A DNA stretch of 64,000 nt from CALXOJ01 sp034120015 (GTDB lineage Bacteria > Spirochaetota > Spirochaetia > JAFGXN01). The translations under genes and the position numbers were made by a program. Each line of letters opens with the position of its first letter. Within the stretch, counting starts at the first letter, position 1. The notes under the pieces are model-generated. The model saw nothing but the letters and a program-made list of their open reading frames with translations. It was not told where the DNA came from and searched no databases. The DNA lies in the NCBI GenBank assembly GCA_034120015.1, contig JAXEIF010000005.1, forward strand, positions 62,001 through 126,000. The letters run 5' to 3'. This document shows, piece after piece, positions 50,133 to 57,816 of the stretch.

Positions 50133-50764
50133 ACACTCTGATCCTTTACATAATGAGTTCGCACCGCTTCGGCATCCCACACTTCCGATCCGGAAACACG
50201 GCGGAAAGAATCCCGAATGTATCTTTCACACGCTTTTTCGAGGACGGCCGCAATTTCAAATGCATGATCCATGTCGGCCGCCGCGCAGACAGCTCCGTGA
50301 TTGGCCATGAAAGCCGCGGGACGTCCCAATACGGCAGCGGCTGTTCCTTTTGTCAGTTTTTTGGAACCGGGAAGCCCGTATGCGGCACACAAAATTTCAT
50401 CTCCGAGCACGGATTTGAACTCTTCGGCCACAGCAACCGTTTTTCGGGCGGCTGCACAGGTCGAGGCGTTGGTCTGATGTGTATGAATCACGGCACCGAC
50501 GTTCGCATCGTCGGCATAAATGGCCGCATGAAGTTTTTTTTCTCCGGACGGCTTATACGGACCATCCCATGTCATATCCTCGATATTCAATATCGGAATA
50601 TCTTCCGGTTTCAGTGATTCGTAAGGACGTCCGCTCGGAGTAATGGCTATATGTTTGTCATCAATTCTCTGACTGATATTTCCCCACGTCCTGGCGACAA
50701 GGCCTTCTCCCAGCAGACGCTTTCCGGCTTCGACAACGATCTTTCGGGCTTCTTCCGGTGTCAT
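50129..50764 (-). CDS. Class II aldolase/adducin-family protein
   Basis: 211 aa. Zinc ligands present: H94 and H96 in 'VIHTHQTNAS' and H in 'FMANHGAV'; catalytic Glu in 'PSGEKKLHAAIY' (about E75). Family members include L-fuculose-1-P aldolase, rhamnulose-1-P aldolase and ribulose-5-P 4-epimerase; 'GRTWGNIS', 'ITPSGRPYESLKPEDI' and 'FEIAAVLEKACERYI' fit the FucA-like group. The exact sugar phosphate is not determinable. It precedes the zinc-less paralogue and follows the class III aminotransferase by 14 bp. Confidence 0.88.
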   Translation of the reverse strand: MTPEEARKIVVEAGKRLLGEGLVARTWGNISQRIDDKHIAITPSGRPYESLKPEDIPILNIEDMTWDGPYKPSGEKKLHAAIYADDANVGAVIHTHQTNASTCAAARKTVAVAEEFKSVLGDEILCAAYGLPGSKKLTKGTAAAVLGRPAAFMANHGAVCAAADMDHAFEIAAVLEKACERYIRDSFRRVSGSEVWDAEAVRTHYVKDQSV

Positions 50765-50778
50765 TTTCCGTTTTTCTC

Positions 50779-52272
50779 CTATTCTTCGCCTTCGGCAATA
50801 TTTTTGAAGACACGTTCAAATCGGGCCAAAGCATCGTCGATAATTTCTTCCGTGTCGGCAGCGGATGTATACATCCGGCTTCCGGCAAGAGTGACGATTC
50901 CTTCAGCCATGTAAGCGGCTCCCATCTTCTGCATCATTTTCTGCCGCCGGGTTGTTTCCTTCAGTACACCCGGAATTTTCCAAAACTTTAACAGACTGAT
51001 GGAAAACAGCATCGTTCCGACTGTTTCCAAATGACAAATCGATCCCTGATTATAAGCAACGAAAGGCAGATTATACTTCTTAATCAGTTCCTGAAGTCCT
51101 TTTGTTAACCGGTCCCCCATAGCACCTGCCTTTTCACACGCATTGGAGTCGATGATCTCTTTAACAGTATAATAACCGGCCAAAGAAGAAAGCGGGTTCG
51201 CTGCCAGAGTTCCGCCGACATGAGCTTTGTGAACTTTCTTCTCTCCTTCTTTTTTCGTGTCGAGACCGCCGGCAAGGTAAGGTCTCCACTTGTTAAGACC
51301 GGCTATGGCTCCCGCCGAAGGATATCCGCCGGCAATAACTTTTCCGAAAATCGTCAGGTCGGGCACAATTCCGAAATACCCCTGTGCTCCGTCCGGTCCC
51401 AGGCGGAATCCCGTAACTACTTCGTCAAAAATCAGCAATGCGCCGTATTTTTTACATAACGCCTGAACCTTTTTGGGGAAATCATAGTCCAACGGCCGCG
51501 TTCCGCTTTCCGGTCCGACCGGTTCCATGTAAACAGCCGCTGTTCCGCCGCGCAATACATTTCTTCTCAGAACACGTTTCAGGGACTTTATATCGTTAGG
51601 AAAGAATTCCTGCGTATATTTAAAAATGTTTTTCGGGATTCCGTGAGATCCGAAACTCCGACGTCCGGGAACACGCAAACCATAAGAAAGCTGATCCGAC
51701 CATCCGTGATAAGCACCACCCATCTTTACAATATTTTTGTGTCCCGTTGCACAGCGGGCGATTCTCGCAGCTGCCATACACGCCTCTGTTCCGGAGTTCA
51801 GCGCACGGAAAAACTCCACACCGGGATAAGTATCGCAAACCAATTTTGCCAGTTTCAATTCATATTCATGAAACAATCCGGTAGCGGGACCGCAGGTATC
51901 CAACAGTTCTTTTACTTTCTCCCGAATCTTCGGAGGATTCGACCCCAACACTGTCGGACCCCCGGCCTGCAAAAAATCGATATAACGGTTCCCGTCAATA
52001 TCGTACAGATAAGCCCCCTCTGCCTTTGTAAACACAAGAGGAAAAGGATAATTAAAAGCCAGATTATGCTGAACTCCGCCCGGAATATAATTCATGGCTT
52101 CCTGTATCATGGCTTTCGATTTTTGGCATTTAGTCTCATAGTATTCCAAATACTTATCCATTGCTTCTTTTTTAATTCCGCGAATCGGCTGACGAATTAA
52201 TGCATTCAACTGATCCATGACTTTTTGAGTGTCGTGATACTCCTGTATCGCATAACCGGGTCGATTTGACAT
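50779..52272 (-). CDS. Class III aminotransferase, glutamate-1-semialdehyde aminomutase-like
   Basis: 497 aa from the ATG at 52272; another ATG six bases upstream (52278) has the SD (TAGGAG) almost on top of it, so the second is preferred. PLP family blocks: 'DIDGNRYIDFLQAGGPTVLG', 'RALNSGTEACMAAARIAR', 'KMGGAYHGWSD', 'EPVGPESGTRPLDYDF', 'LLIFDEVVTGFRLGPDG', the PLP lysine in 'LTIFGKVIAGGYPSAG', and 'HVGGTLAANPLSSLAGYYT'. It resembles GSA aminotransferases but is longer (usual 430), with an extended N-terminus. A heme role is unlikely given the neighbours; it may act on a catabolic amino acid or amino alcohol. First gene under the TetR-linked promoter. Confidence 0.9.
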   Translation of the reverse strand: MSNRPGYAIQEYHDTQKVMDQLNALIRQPIRGIKKEAMDKYLEYYETKCQKSKAMIQEAMNYIPGGVQHNLAFNYPFPLVFTKAEGAYLYDIDGNRYIDFLQAGGPTVLGSNPPKIREKVKELLDTCGPATGLFHEYELKLAKLVCDTYPGVEFFRALNSGTEACMAAARIARCATGHKNIVKMGGAYHGWSDQLSYGLRVPGRRSFGSHGIPKNIFKYTQEFFPNDIKSLKRVLRRNVLRGGTAAVYMEPVGPESGTRPLDYDFPKKVQALCKKYGALLIFDEVVTGFRLGPDGAQGYFGIVPDLTIFGKVIAGGYPSAGAIAGLNKWRPYLAGGLDTKKEGEKKVHKAHVGGTLAANPLSSLAGYYTVKEIIDSNACEKAGAMGDRLTKGLQELIKKYNLPFVAYNQGSICHLETVGTMLFSISLLKFWKIPGVLKETTRRQKMMQKMGAAYMAEGIVTLAGSRMYTSAADTEEIIDDALARFERVFKNIAEGEE

Positions 52273-52300
52273 AACCATTCTCCTATTGTTAAAAGAAATT

Positions 52301-52326
52301 AATAAATGAACTGCGGTTCATTTATT
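52301..52326. promoter_or_regulatory. Palindromic TetR-type operator
   Basis: A perfect inverted repeat: 11-bp arms AATAAATGAAC and GTTCATTTATT with a 4-bp spacer (TGCG). It begins just after the -10 of the class III aminotransferase promoter, overlapping the expected start point, and lies between the TetR gene and its probable target. Confidence 0.8.
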
Positions 52327-52328
52327 GT

Positions 52329-52357
52329 ATTTTACCCCTGATTTCTCTATATTGCAA
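52329..52357 (-). promoter_or_regulatory. Promoter of the aminotransferase-aldolase operon
   Basis: On the minus strand TTGCAA (52352-52357), exactly 17 bp, TAAAAT (52329-52334). Directly followed by the operator palindrome, so bound repressor would block initiation. Confidence 0.7.
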
Positions 52358-52371
52358 GTTTTTTTTTATAA

Positions 52372-53034
52372 TTATTCGGAAAAACAAAAGGCGCCCCTGA
52401 TGAACCGCATCATTTGCGCAATCACGAGCTCATTATCACCGCTTTTTTCTTCCCCCAGGTAAATTTTCTTCCTTTCTTTATAATACTCGCACGAGTAAGA
52501 AAACTGCATCATCATAAATAAATTATCCAGACAAAAGGCAAATATCCGTTCGTCAATTGCCTGGGGAAAAGATTCCTGTTTCTTTGCAGTTTCGATAATA
52601 GTCCGGTAACAGGATGCCGAAACGCTCTCGATTTCTTCGGCGATCCGCATGGAAAGCTGAAAATTTCCTTCCGATGTCATTTCGTTATAAATCTTGTTGA
52701 CATACGGATGGCGTAAGGAAAAACGCTGAAGCGTTCTTAAAACGGTTTCGACTTTCTCGAAAAAAGGTTCGTTTCCGGCTGCCAGAGGCAAAAGGACCGA
52801 CTCAAGATCTTTTTTCATTGTCTGTACCGCATCCAAAAAAACTTCTTCCTTCGTTTCGAAATACTGATACAGAGATCCGACGCATATACCCGCTTCATCG
52901 GCAATCATTTTCATTTTTGCGTTTGTGTAGCCGTTCTCCGCAAAAATTTTAATGGCTGCATTTCGTATTTTTTCCTGCTTTTTTTTCGACAGGCGCTCAA
53001 ATGTCGATTTAAAAAACAGTGTCGATTCTTCCAT
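52372..53034 (-). CDS. TetR-family transcriptional regulator
   Basis: 220 aa. N-terminal HTH: 'IRNAAIKIFAENGYTNAKMK', 'IADEAGICVGSLYQYFETKEE'. The remainder is an all-helical ligand-binding domain with 'SFPQAIDERIFAFCLDNLFMMM'. I start at the ATG 53034 (SD AGGTGG about 10 nt upstream); the much longer frame to 53538 is a shadow of bamA. It reads toward the class III aminotransferase operon and is the natural candidate for the 26-bp palindrome. It follows the terminator of bamA, so its promoter must lie inside bamA's 3' end or it relies on read-through. Confidence 0.92.
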   Translation of the reverse strand: MEESTLFFKSTFERLSKKKQEKIRNAAIKIFAENGYTNAKMKMIADEAGICVGSLYQYFETKEEVFLDAVQTMKKDLESVLLPLAAGNEPFFEKVETVLRTLQRFSLRHPYVNKIYNEMTSEGNFQLSMRIAEEIESVSASCYRTIIETAKKQESFPQAIDERIFAFCLDNLFMMMQFSYSCEYYKERKKIYLGEEKSGDNELVIAQMMRFIRGAFCFSE

Positions 53035-53052
53035 ATTTATGTTTCCACCTGT

Positions 53053-53077
53053 AAAAAAAGGCAGCCGAAAGGCTGCC
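53053..53077 (-). terminator. Terminator after the first Omp85 gene
   Basis: Perfect 7-bp stem GGCAGCC/GGCTGCC around a GAAA tetraloop (53060-53077), followed on the minus strand by seven T (53053-53059). Confidence 0.9.
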
Positions 53078-53086
53078 GCAAAATAA

Positions 53087-55171
53087 TCAGTAAAATTTGC
53101 TGACACCGAAGTTAAACAACGGTTTGCCGTCTTTTTCCTTGATATTGTTCGGTCCCCAGGAAAGATCCAATCCCAAATAGAGACCTTCAAAGAACGGCAC
53201 ATAAATATTAAATCCGATACCTGTCGACCAGACAGGAATTTCCGACCACATTTTCTTATAGTCGTTTCCGTAATTACCGACATCGGCAAACAGATCCAGC
53301 TCGATAATAACGATTTTGCTGACATAAGGAATAGGCGGTGTAAAACATACATCAAAATTGCCCCTGTAGTATCCTTTACCGCTTCCCTGCATATTGGTCG
53401 GAATATTTCTGACCAATGAACGGTTTCCGAAATAGAACTGTTTTGCAACAATATCGGTCGTAGTATATCCTGTGGCAACATATCCCTTAAACTCAAACCA
53501 GGGAACAGGAATATAATGAAAGGTAAAATTTGTATCAATTTTATTGTACACTTTTTCGGTAATTAAAGAACCGTCTCCCCTGTTTTTGGTCATATAACCG
53601 TCCAGCGCTATCGGCAATCCGACAGTATCGGTAATACTGAAATTAATTCCCTTATCGCGGTAGCCGCCGTCCCGACGGTAGTTGTTAAAACTGTACCCGA
53701 AATCAAAATTCATGTAATGACCGAATCCGATATAATCTTCATCATACTCGAAATCTTCGGCGAGGTTCAGCCAACCGGTTGCAAATTTTTCGGGCATACC
53801 CAAAAATCGGGATGAATCGGATTTCTGAGACTGAATAAAATCATATCCGACCGTAAAAGCAAATGACTGATACCACATAATCTGCCTTAAATCGGGCAAC
53901 TCGAGCGAATAACTGACTTTTGCGTAAGTATTTACGGTATCTTCGCGATAACCCTTTGTCCGTTTTTCGACAGCTTCACCTGCCGTTCCTCTCGTTTCGG
54001 TATACTTATTGGTCGAATCGTAGCTCACAGACATTTCGTAATTAAAATAGGTATTGGCAATTTTGGGAATCGAAAAAGCCAGACTGAATGTCGGCATCAA
54101 ATCCTTTAGTGTAAATTTGAAGTTAATCGTACTCTTTGTCCCCAGAAAGTTTTTGTCCCAAAAACCGATTCCGAGTCTCAGCTGATCCGATCCGAACGCC
54201 AAATCAAACTGCGGCAACAGGGTCAGTTTATCTTTTGTCACAAAAACAAGAATGACATCACCTTCGGCATCGTAAATAACCCCCCAGTCAACAGATGTAC
54301 AGACTCCCAAATTCATCAGCTTTTGTGCCGCCGCATCCAGCTGTTCGACCGATACGGTATCACCGACCTTAAAATCAAGTTCTCTCAAGTAAACCCAATT
54401 TTGCGTATACCAGTTACCGAGAAACTGAATTTTGGAAACCGTAATCTCTTCCGAACGCAATTCTTTGCTTCCGCCGTATTCGGAAACAATAATCTGAAGG
54501 GCGTAAACAGGATTACCGTCCTTATCCTTTTTTTCCTCTCTGAGTCCCCAGGAAATATCATTAAAAACATACAGGTCGTCAATACGGGAAACAGCCTCCT
54601 TAATTTCTTCGGCCGTATAAGTTCCTCTTTTATCAAGACTGACGGCATCACCGAGCGCCCGACGACTGACAAAAAAGTTATTACGGCAGTAGAAATCAAT
54701 TCGACAGAGTGTTACGGTCCCTTCAAAATCCCGAAAGCCCGGATTATCAATTAAAACAACATGAACCGTCACCTGATCTTTTGCATCTATTGTATAATAA
54801 AAATCAATCGATTCGATCTCGTCTTTTTCTCTGAGACTGTTCATGAGTCCAACAACGTCATCATTGGTAATCGTTTTGTCAAGCCCCTTTTTAATATCTC
54901 CCGCAATAACCCAGGAAGCGATATAATTACCGAAAATACCGCGTAAATCATCCCGATAAATGCGGTTCTCGTAAACTTTTACTCCTTTCAGTTTTTTTTC
55001 GCCTTCAAAAGTCCGGATCACCTCATCGGAAGCAGGCTCATCTGAGGGTTTGGCAACCTCTACCGTCGGCACCGTATCCGAAGCCACGGCAGAGACAGGT
55101 TCTTCCTGTGCAAAAAGTACGCCCGCGAAAAATATTAACAACAAAACAAGAAACCGGTGATTCTTTGCCAT
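53087..55171 (-). CDS. Omp85/BamA-family outer membrane protein, copy 1
   Basis: 694 aa. Signal peptide to about residue 21 ('LIFFAGVLFAQEEP'), acidic linker, then three POTRA-like domains (about 50-140, 145-232, 240-315; 'RTFEGEKKLKGVKVYENRIY', 'CRIDFYCRNNFFVSRRALG', 'ISKIQFLGNW'-type starts) and a C-terminal beta barrel (about 316-694) ending in aromatic 'FGVSKFY'. Barrel strands include 'GFWDKNFLGTKSTINFKF' and 'QGSGKGYYRGNFDV'. BamA normally has five POTRA domains and about 800 aa, so this is a short form. It inserts or exports outer-membrane proteins. Tandem paralogue of the next gene upstream. Confidence 0.9.
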   Translation of the reverse strand: MAKNHRFLVLLLIFFAGVLFAQEEPVSAVASDTVPTVEVAKPSDEPASDEVIRTFEGEKKLKGVKVYENRIYRDDLRGIFGNYIASWVIAGDIKKGLDKTITNDDVVGLMNSLREKDEIESIDFYYTIDAKDQVTVHVVLIDNPGFRDFEGTVTLCRIDFYCRNNFFVSRRALGDAVSLDKRGTYTAEEIKEAVSRIDDLYVFNDISWGLREEKKDKDGNPVYALQIIVSEYGGSKELRSEEITVSKIQFLGNWYTQNWVYLRELDFKVGDTVSVEQLDAAAQKLMNLGVCTSVDWGVIYDAEGDVILVFVTKDKLTLLPQFDLAFGSDQLRLGIGFWDKNFLGTKSTINFKFTLKDLMPTFSLAFSIPKIANTYFNYEMSVSYDSTNKYTETRGTAGEAVEKRTKGYREDTVNTYAKVSYSLELPDLRQIMWYQSFAFTVGYDFIQSQKSDSSRFLGMPEKFATGWLNLAEDFEYDEDYIGFGHYMNFDFGYSFNNYRRDGGYRDKGINFSITDTVGLPIALDGYMTKNRGDGSLITEKVYNKIDTNFTFHYIPVPWFEFKGYVATGYTTTDIVAKQFYFGNRSLVRNIPTNMQGSGKGYYRGNFDVCFTPPIPYVSKIVIIELDLFADVGNYGNDYKKMWSEIPVWSTGIGFNIYVPFFEGLYLGLDLSWGPNNIKEKDGKPLFNFGVSKFY

Positions 55172-55228
55172 AATCTTACCCCCACATCTTTATCCAAAGT
55201 CAAGATCTTTTATCGGTTTTTACGGGAA

Positions 55229-55266
55229 GGAAGGGGGTTAAATTCCGATCTTTCTTACCCCCTTCC
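55229..55266. repeat. Inverted repeat between the two Omp85 genes
   Basis: Arms GGAAGGGGGT (55229-55238) and ACCCCCTTCC (55257-55266), perfect over 10 bp with an 18-nt loop. It lies in the 173-bp gap between the paralogues. No T run follows on the minus strand, so it is not a classic terminator; it could stabilise or attenuate the transcript. Confidence 0.7.
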
Positions 55267-55344
55267 TGTCGGCAACAGGGCAATTCTTCTATGTCCGTCT
55301 CTTTTCTCCCAAACGGATACCGAACAACTGCCGCATTTCCGATA

Positions 55345-57423
55345 TTAATAGTATTTTCTGACAGCAAAGTTAAACAATGGTTTGCCGTCTTTCTGCTGAA
55401 CGTTTCCGGGACCCCAGGAAAGATCCATAACCAGGTACAATCCCTCCAAAAACGGAACATAAACATTGACACCCAGACCGGTCGACCAAATCGGTATCTG
55501 CTTCCACATTTCGGGATAACTCTGTCCGTAATTACCGACATCGGCAAAAAGGGCAAATTCGAAAATAACGACCTTGCTGACATAGGGGATTAATGGTGTA
55601 AAACAAACGTCGAAATTACCTCTGTAATATCCCTTGCCGCTACCCTGCATACCGTTCGGAATATTGCGAACCAGAGAACGCATTCCAAAATAGAATTGCT
55701 TTGCAACAATATCACTGGTTGTATAACCGGTCGCCATATATCCTTTAAATTCAAACCAATGAACCGGAACATAATGGAATGTAAAATTGGTTTCAAATGT
55801 ATTGTAAATTTTTTCGGTAATTTCCTGACCGGTATCCTGATTTTTGCTCATGTATCCGTCCAGAGCAATCGGAACACCAATCGAATTTGTCATGGAGAAG
55901 TTGATTCCTTTGGTCCGATACCCTCTTTCATTACGATAATTATTAAAGGAATAAGACAGATCGAAGTTCATATAATGACCGGAACCGATTTTTGTTTCAT
56001 CATACTGAAAATCCGAATCCAAATTCAACCAGCCGGTCGCAAATGAATCCGGCATTCCCAAATAATTTGTGGCCTGTTCTTTTTTCGATTGAACAAACTG
56101 ATAACCGACTGAGGCACCGAATTCCTGGTACCACATAATCTGTTTTTTATCTGCCAGTTCCAAAGAATAACTGCCGCCGAACGATGCGTTGACAACGTCT
56201 TCGCGATATCCCTTTTCCCGAATTTCGATTGCACTGCCTTCGACTTTTCTTGTTTTTGTATACTTATTCGTCGAGTCATAACTTAAAGCCATGTCGATAT
56301 TGAAATAAGTATTTGCCACTTTCGGCACATTGAGCGACAAACTGAAAACCGGCATCAAATCTTTTAATTTAAACTCAAATACAATCATTGATTTGGTGCC
56401 CAAAAAGTTTTTATCCCAAAAGCCGACCCCCAGACGCAGCTGATCGGATCCGAAGGCAAAGTCAAAGCTGGGCAAAAGAGTTAATTTATCGCGGGTATTG
56501 AATACAAGAATGGCATTTCCGCTTTCGTCGTAAAGAATTCCCCAGTCAACAGATGTACATACTCCCAAATTCATTAATTTCTGAGCCGCGGCATCCAACT
56601 GGTTCACATTAACCACATCACCTTCTTTGAAATCAAGTTCGCGAATATAAACCCATTCCTTTGTATACCAGTTTCCCAGGAAGCGGATTTGAGAAACAAC
56701 AAATTCTTGCTCACGGACATCCTTACTTCCGGGATATTCGGAAACAATAATCTGAAGCGCATAAGAAGGAACTCCGTTTTTGTCTTTTTTCTCCTCTCTT
56801 AATCCCCATAAAATATTGTTGTATACACGCAATCCGTCTATGCGGGCCACAGCCTCTTTAATTTGTTTTTCATCATATTCTTCATTCTTCTTCAGATTGA
56901 CAGCATCCCCCAATGCCCGTCGATTCACGAAAAAGTTATTCCGGCAATAAAAATCGACACGGGCCAGTCTGATATTGCCCTCAAATTCCTGAAATCCGGG
57001 GTTGTCGATAAGCGTTACATGAATTGTCACCCTGTCCTTATCATCAAATGTATAATAAAAATCAACCGATTCGATTTCGTCTTTCTCTCTGAGTTTTTCC
57101 ATAGCAGCAACGACATCTTCATTCGTAATGAATTTTTTGGGTAAATCACCTTTGATGTCACCGGCAATCAGAGCAGACGCTATATAGTTTCCGAAAACAC
57201 CGCGTAAATCATCCCGATAAATGCGGTTCTCATAAACTTTTACACCTTTCAGTTTTTTTTCACCCTCGAAAATCCGAATCACCTCGTCGGTTGCAGGTTC
57301 CTCCGAAGAATCAGCAACTTCAACCGTCGGCGTATCGGATCCGGTCTCTGCCCCGGCATCCTGTGCAAACAAATACACCGAGAAAAACATCAGCAAAAAA
57401 ACACCTACCCCTATGCGCTTCAT
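55345..57423 (-). CDS. Omp85/BamA-family outer membrane protein, copy 2
   Basis: 692 aa from the ATG at 57423 (SD AGGAG 7 nt upstream; an upstream in-frame ATG at 57459 precedes the signal peptide). Signal 'MKRIGVGVFLLMFFSVYLFA', then the same three-POTRA and barrel layout as copy 1, with closely matching segments such as 'FEGEKKLKGVKVYENRIYRD' and end 'FAVRKYY'. Even the DNA is nearly identical in places (for example 57208-57300 versus 54948-55040), so it is a tandem duplication that has since diverged, mainly in the barrel loops. One copy is probably the essential BamA; the sequence alone does not say which. Confidence 0.9.
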   Translation of the reverse strand: MKRIGVGVFLLMFFSVYLFAQDAGAETGSDTPTVEVADSSEEPATDEVIRIFEGEKKLKGVKVYENRIYRDDLRGVFGNYIASALIAGDIKGDLPKKFITNEDVVAAMEKLREKDEIESVDFYYTFDDKDRVTIHVTLIDNPGFQEFEGNIRLARVDFYCRNNFFVNRRALGDAVNLKKNEEYDEKQIKEAVARIDGLRVYNNILWGLREEKKDKNGVPSYALQIIVSEYPGSKDVREQEFVVSQIRFLGNWYTKEWVYIRELDFKEGDVVNVNQLDAAAQKLMNLGVCTSVDWGILYDESGNAILVFNTRDKLTLLPSFDFAFGSDQLRLGVGFWDKNFLGTKSMIVFEFKLKDLMPVFSLSLNVPKVANTYFNIDMALSYDSTNKYTKTRKVEGSAIEIREKGYREDVVNASFGGSYSLELADKKQIMWYQEFGASVGYQFVQSKKEQATNYLGMPDSFATGWLNLDSDFQYDETKIGSGHYMNFDLSYSFNNYRNERGYRTKGINFSMTNSIGVPIALDGYMSKNQDTGQEITEKIYNTFETNFTFHYVPVHWFEFKGYMATGYTTSDIVAKQFYFGMRSLVRNIPNGMQGSGKGYYRGNFDVCFTPLIPYVSKVVIFEFALFADVGNYGQSYPEMWKQIPIWSTGLGVNVYVPFLEGLYLVMDLSWGPGNVQQKDGKPLFNFAVRKYY

Positions 57424-57450
57424 AACTTCTCCTGTTATATTATTTGCTTT

Positions 57451-57479
57451 ATGGTACAACGAATTTTCATCGGTGTAAA
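57451..57479 (-). promoter_or_regulatory. Possible promoter of the Omp85 pair
   Basis: On the minus strand TTTACA (57474-57479), 17 bp, TACCAT (57451-57456), 27 nt before the ATG with SD AGGAG. Moderate match. Confidence 0.4.
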
Positions 57480-57513
57480 GAATTTAATATATAATTAAAA
57501 TTGTAACTTCCGG

Positions 57514-57553
57514 GCAAAAATAAACCCGACCGTACGGTCGGGTTTATTTTTGC
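57514..57553. terminator. Perfect 40-bp palindromic terminator
   Basis: A fully self-complementary 40-bp sequence: GC-rich core ACCCGACC/GGTCGGGT flanked by A-run and T-run arms (AAAAATAA/TTATTTTT). It works as a hairpin in both directions and lies 10 bp after the zinc-ribbon gene. Confidence 0.9.
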
Positions 57554-57562
57554 TTACGATTT

Positions 57563-57757
57563 TTAAAGTGCTGCCACTTTTTCCTGAAGCTTACCGTGAG
57601 CCAGTCCGGCTTTACACTGCTTACAGACGGTTACCTTTTTCTCTCCGGCTTCCACCTCGTAGGTTGCCTTGATATTGGTTCGGCCGCACACGGGACAGAC
57701 ACCTTTTCCGCGGTTATATCTTTCGAAAGTTCCTTTTCCTCGATTGGCTTTAGACAT
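57563..57757 (-). CDS. Small zinc-ribbon protein
   Basis: 64 aa, start at 57757 with SD AAGGAG (a longer frame to 57808 would start upstream of the promoter's transcription start). Basic N-terminus (MSKANRGKGTFERYNRGK) and two CxxC pairs: 'CPVC' (C21, C24) and 'CKQC' (C45, C48), a typical zinc ribbon. 26% of the N-terminal half is Lys/Arg, suggesting RNA or ribosome binding. I do not match it to a named ribosomal protein. It has a perfect consensus promoter and strong terminator, so it is monocistronic and probably abundant. Confidence 0.75.
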   Translation of the reverse strand: MSKANRGKGTFERYNRGKGVCPVCGRTNIKATYEVEAGEKKVTVCKQCKAGLAHGKLQEKVAAL

Positions 57758-57779
57758 ACTTATCTCCTTTATTTTTCCG

Positions 57780-57808
57780 ATTATACAGGGAAAACATTTT
57801 TTTGTCAA
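57780..57808 (-). promoter_or_regulatory. Perfect consensus promoter of the zinc-ribbon gene
   Basis: On the minus strand TTGACA (57803-57808), 17 bp, TATAAT (57780-57785): both hexamers exact. Then SD AAGGAG and the ATG at 57757. Confidence 0.9.
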
Positions 57809-57816
57809 GCAGAGAC

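Noticed and set aside
53035..53538. N-terminal extension of the TetR protein to 388 aa
   Set aside because: The extra 168 residues are an out-of-frame shadow of the Omp85 3' end and contain the terminator; the SD supports 53034.
57563..57757. Zinc-ribbon gene as ribosomal protein bL28, bL32 or bL33
   Set aside because: Cysteine spacing and the surrounding residues do not fit what I know of those families; left as unnamed.
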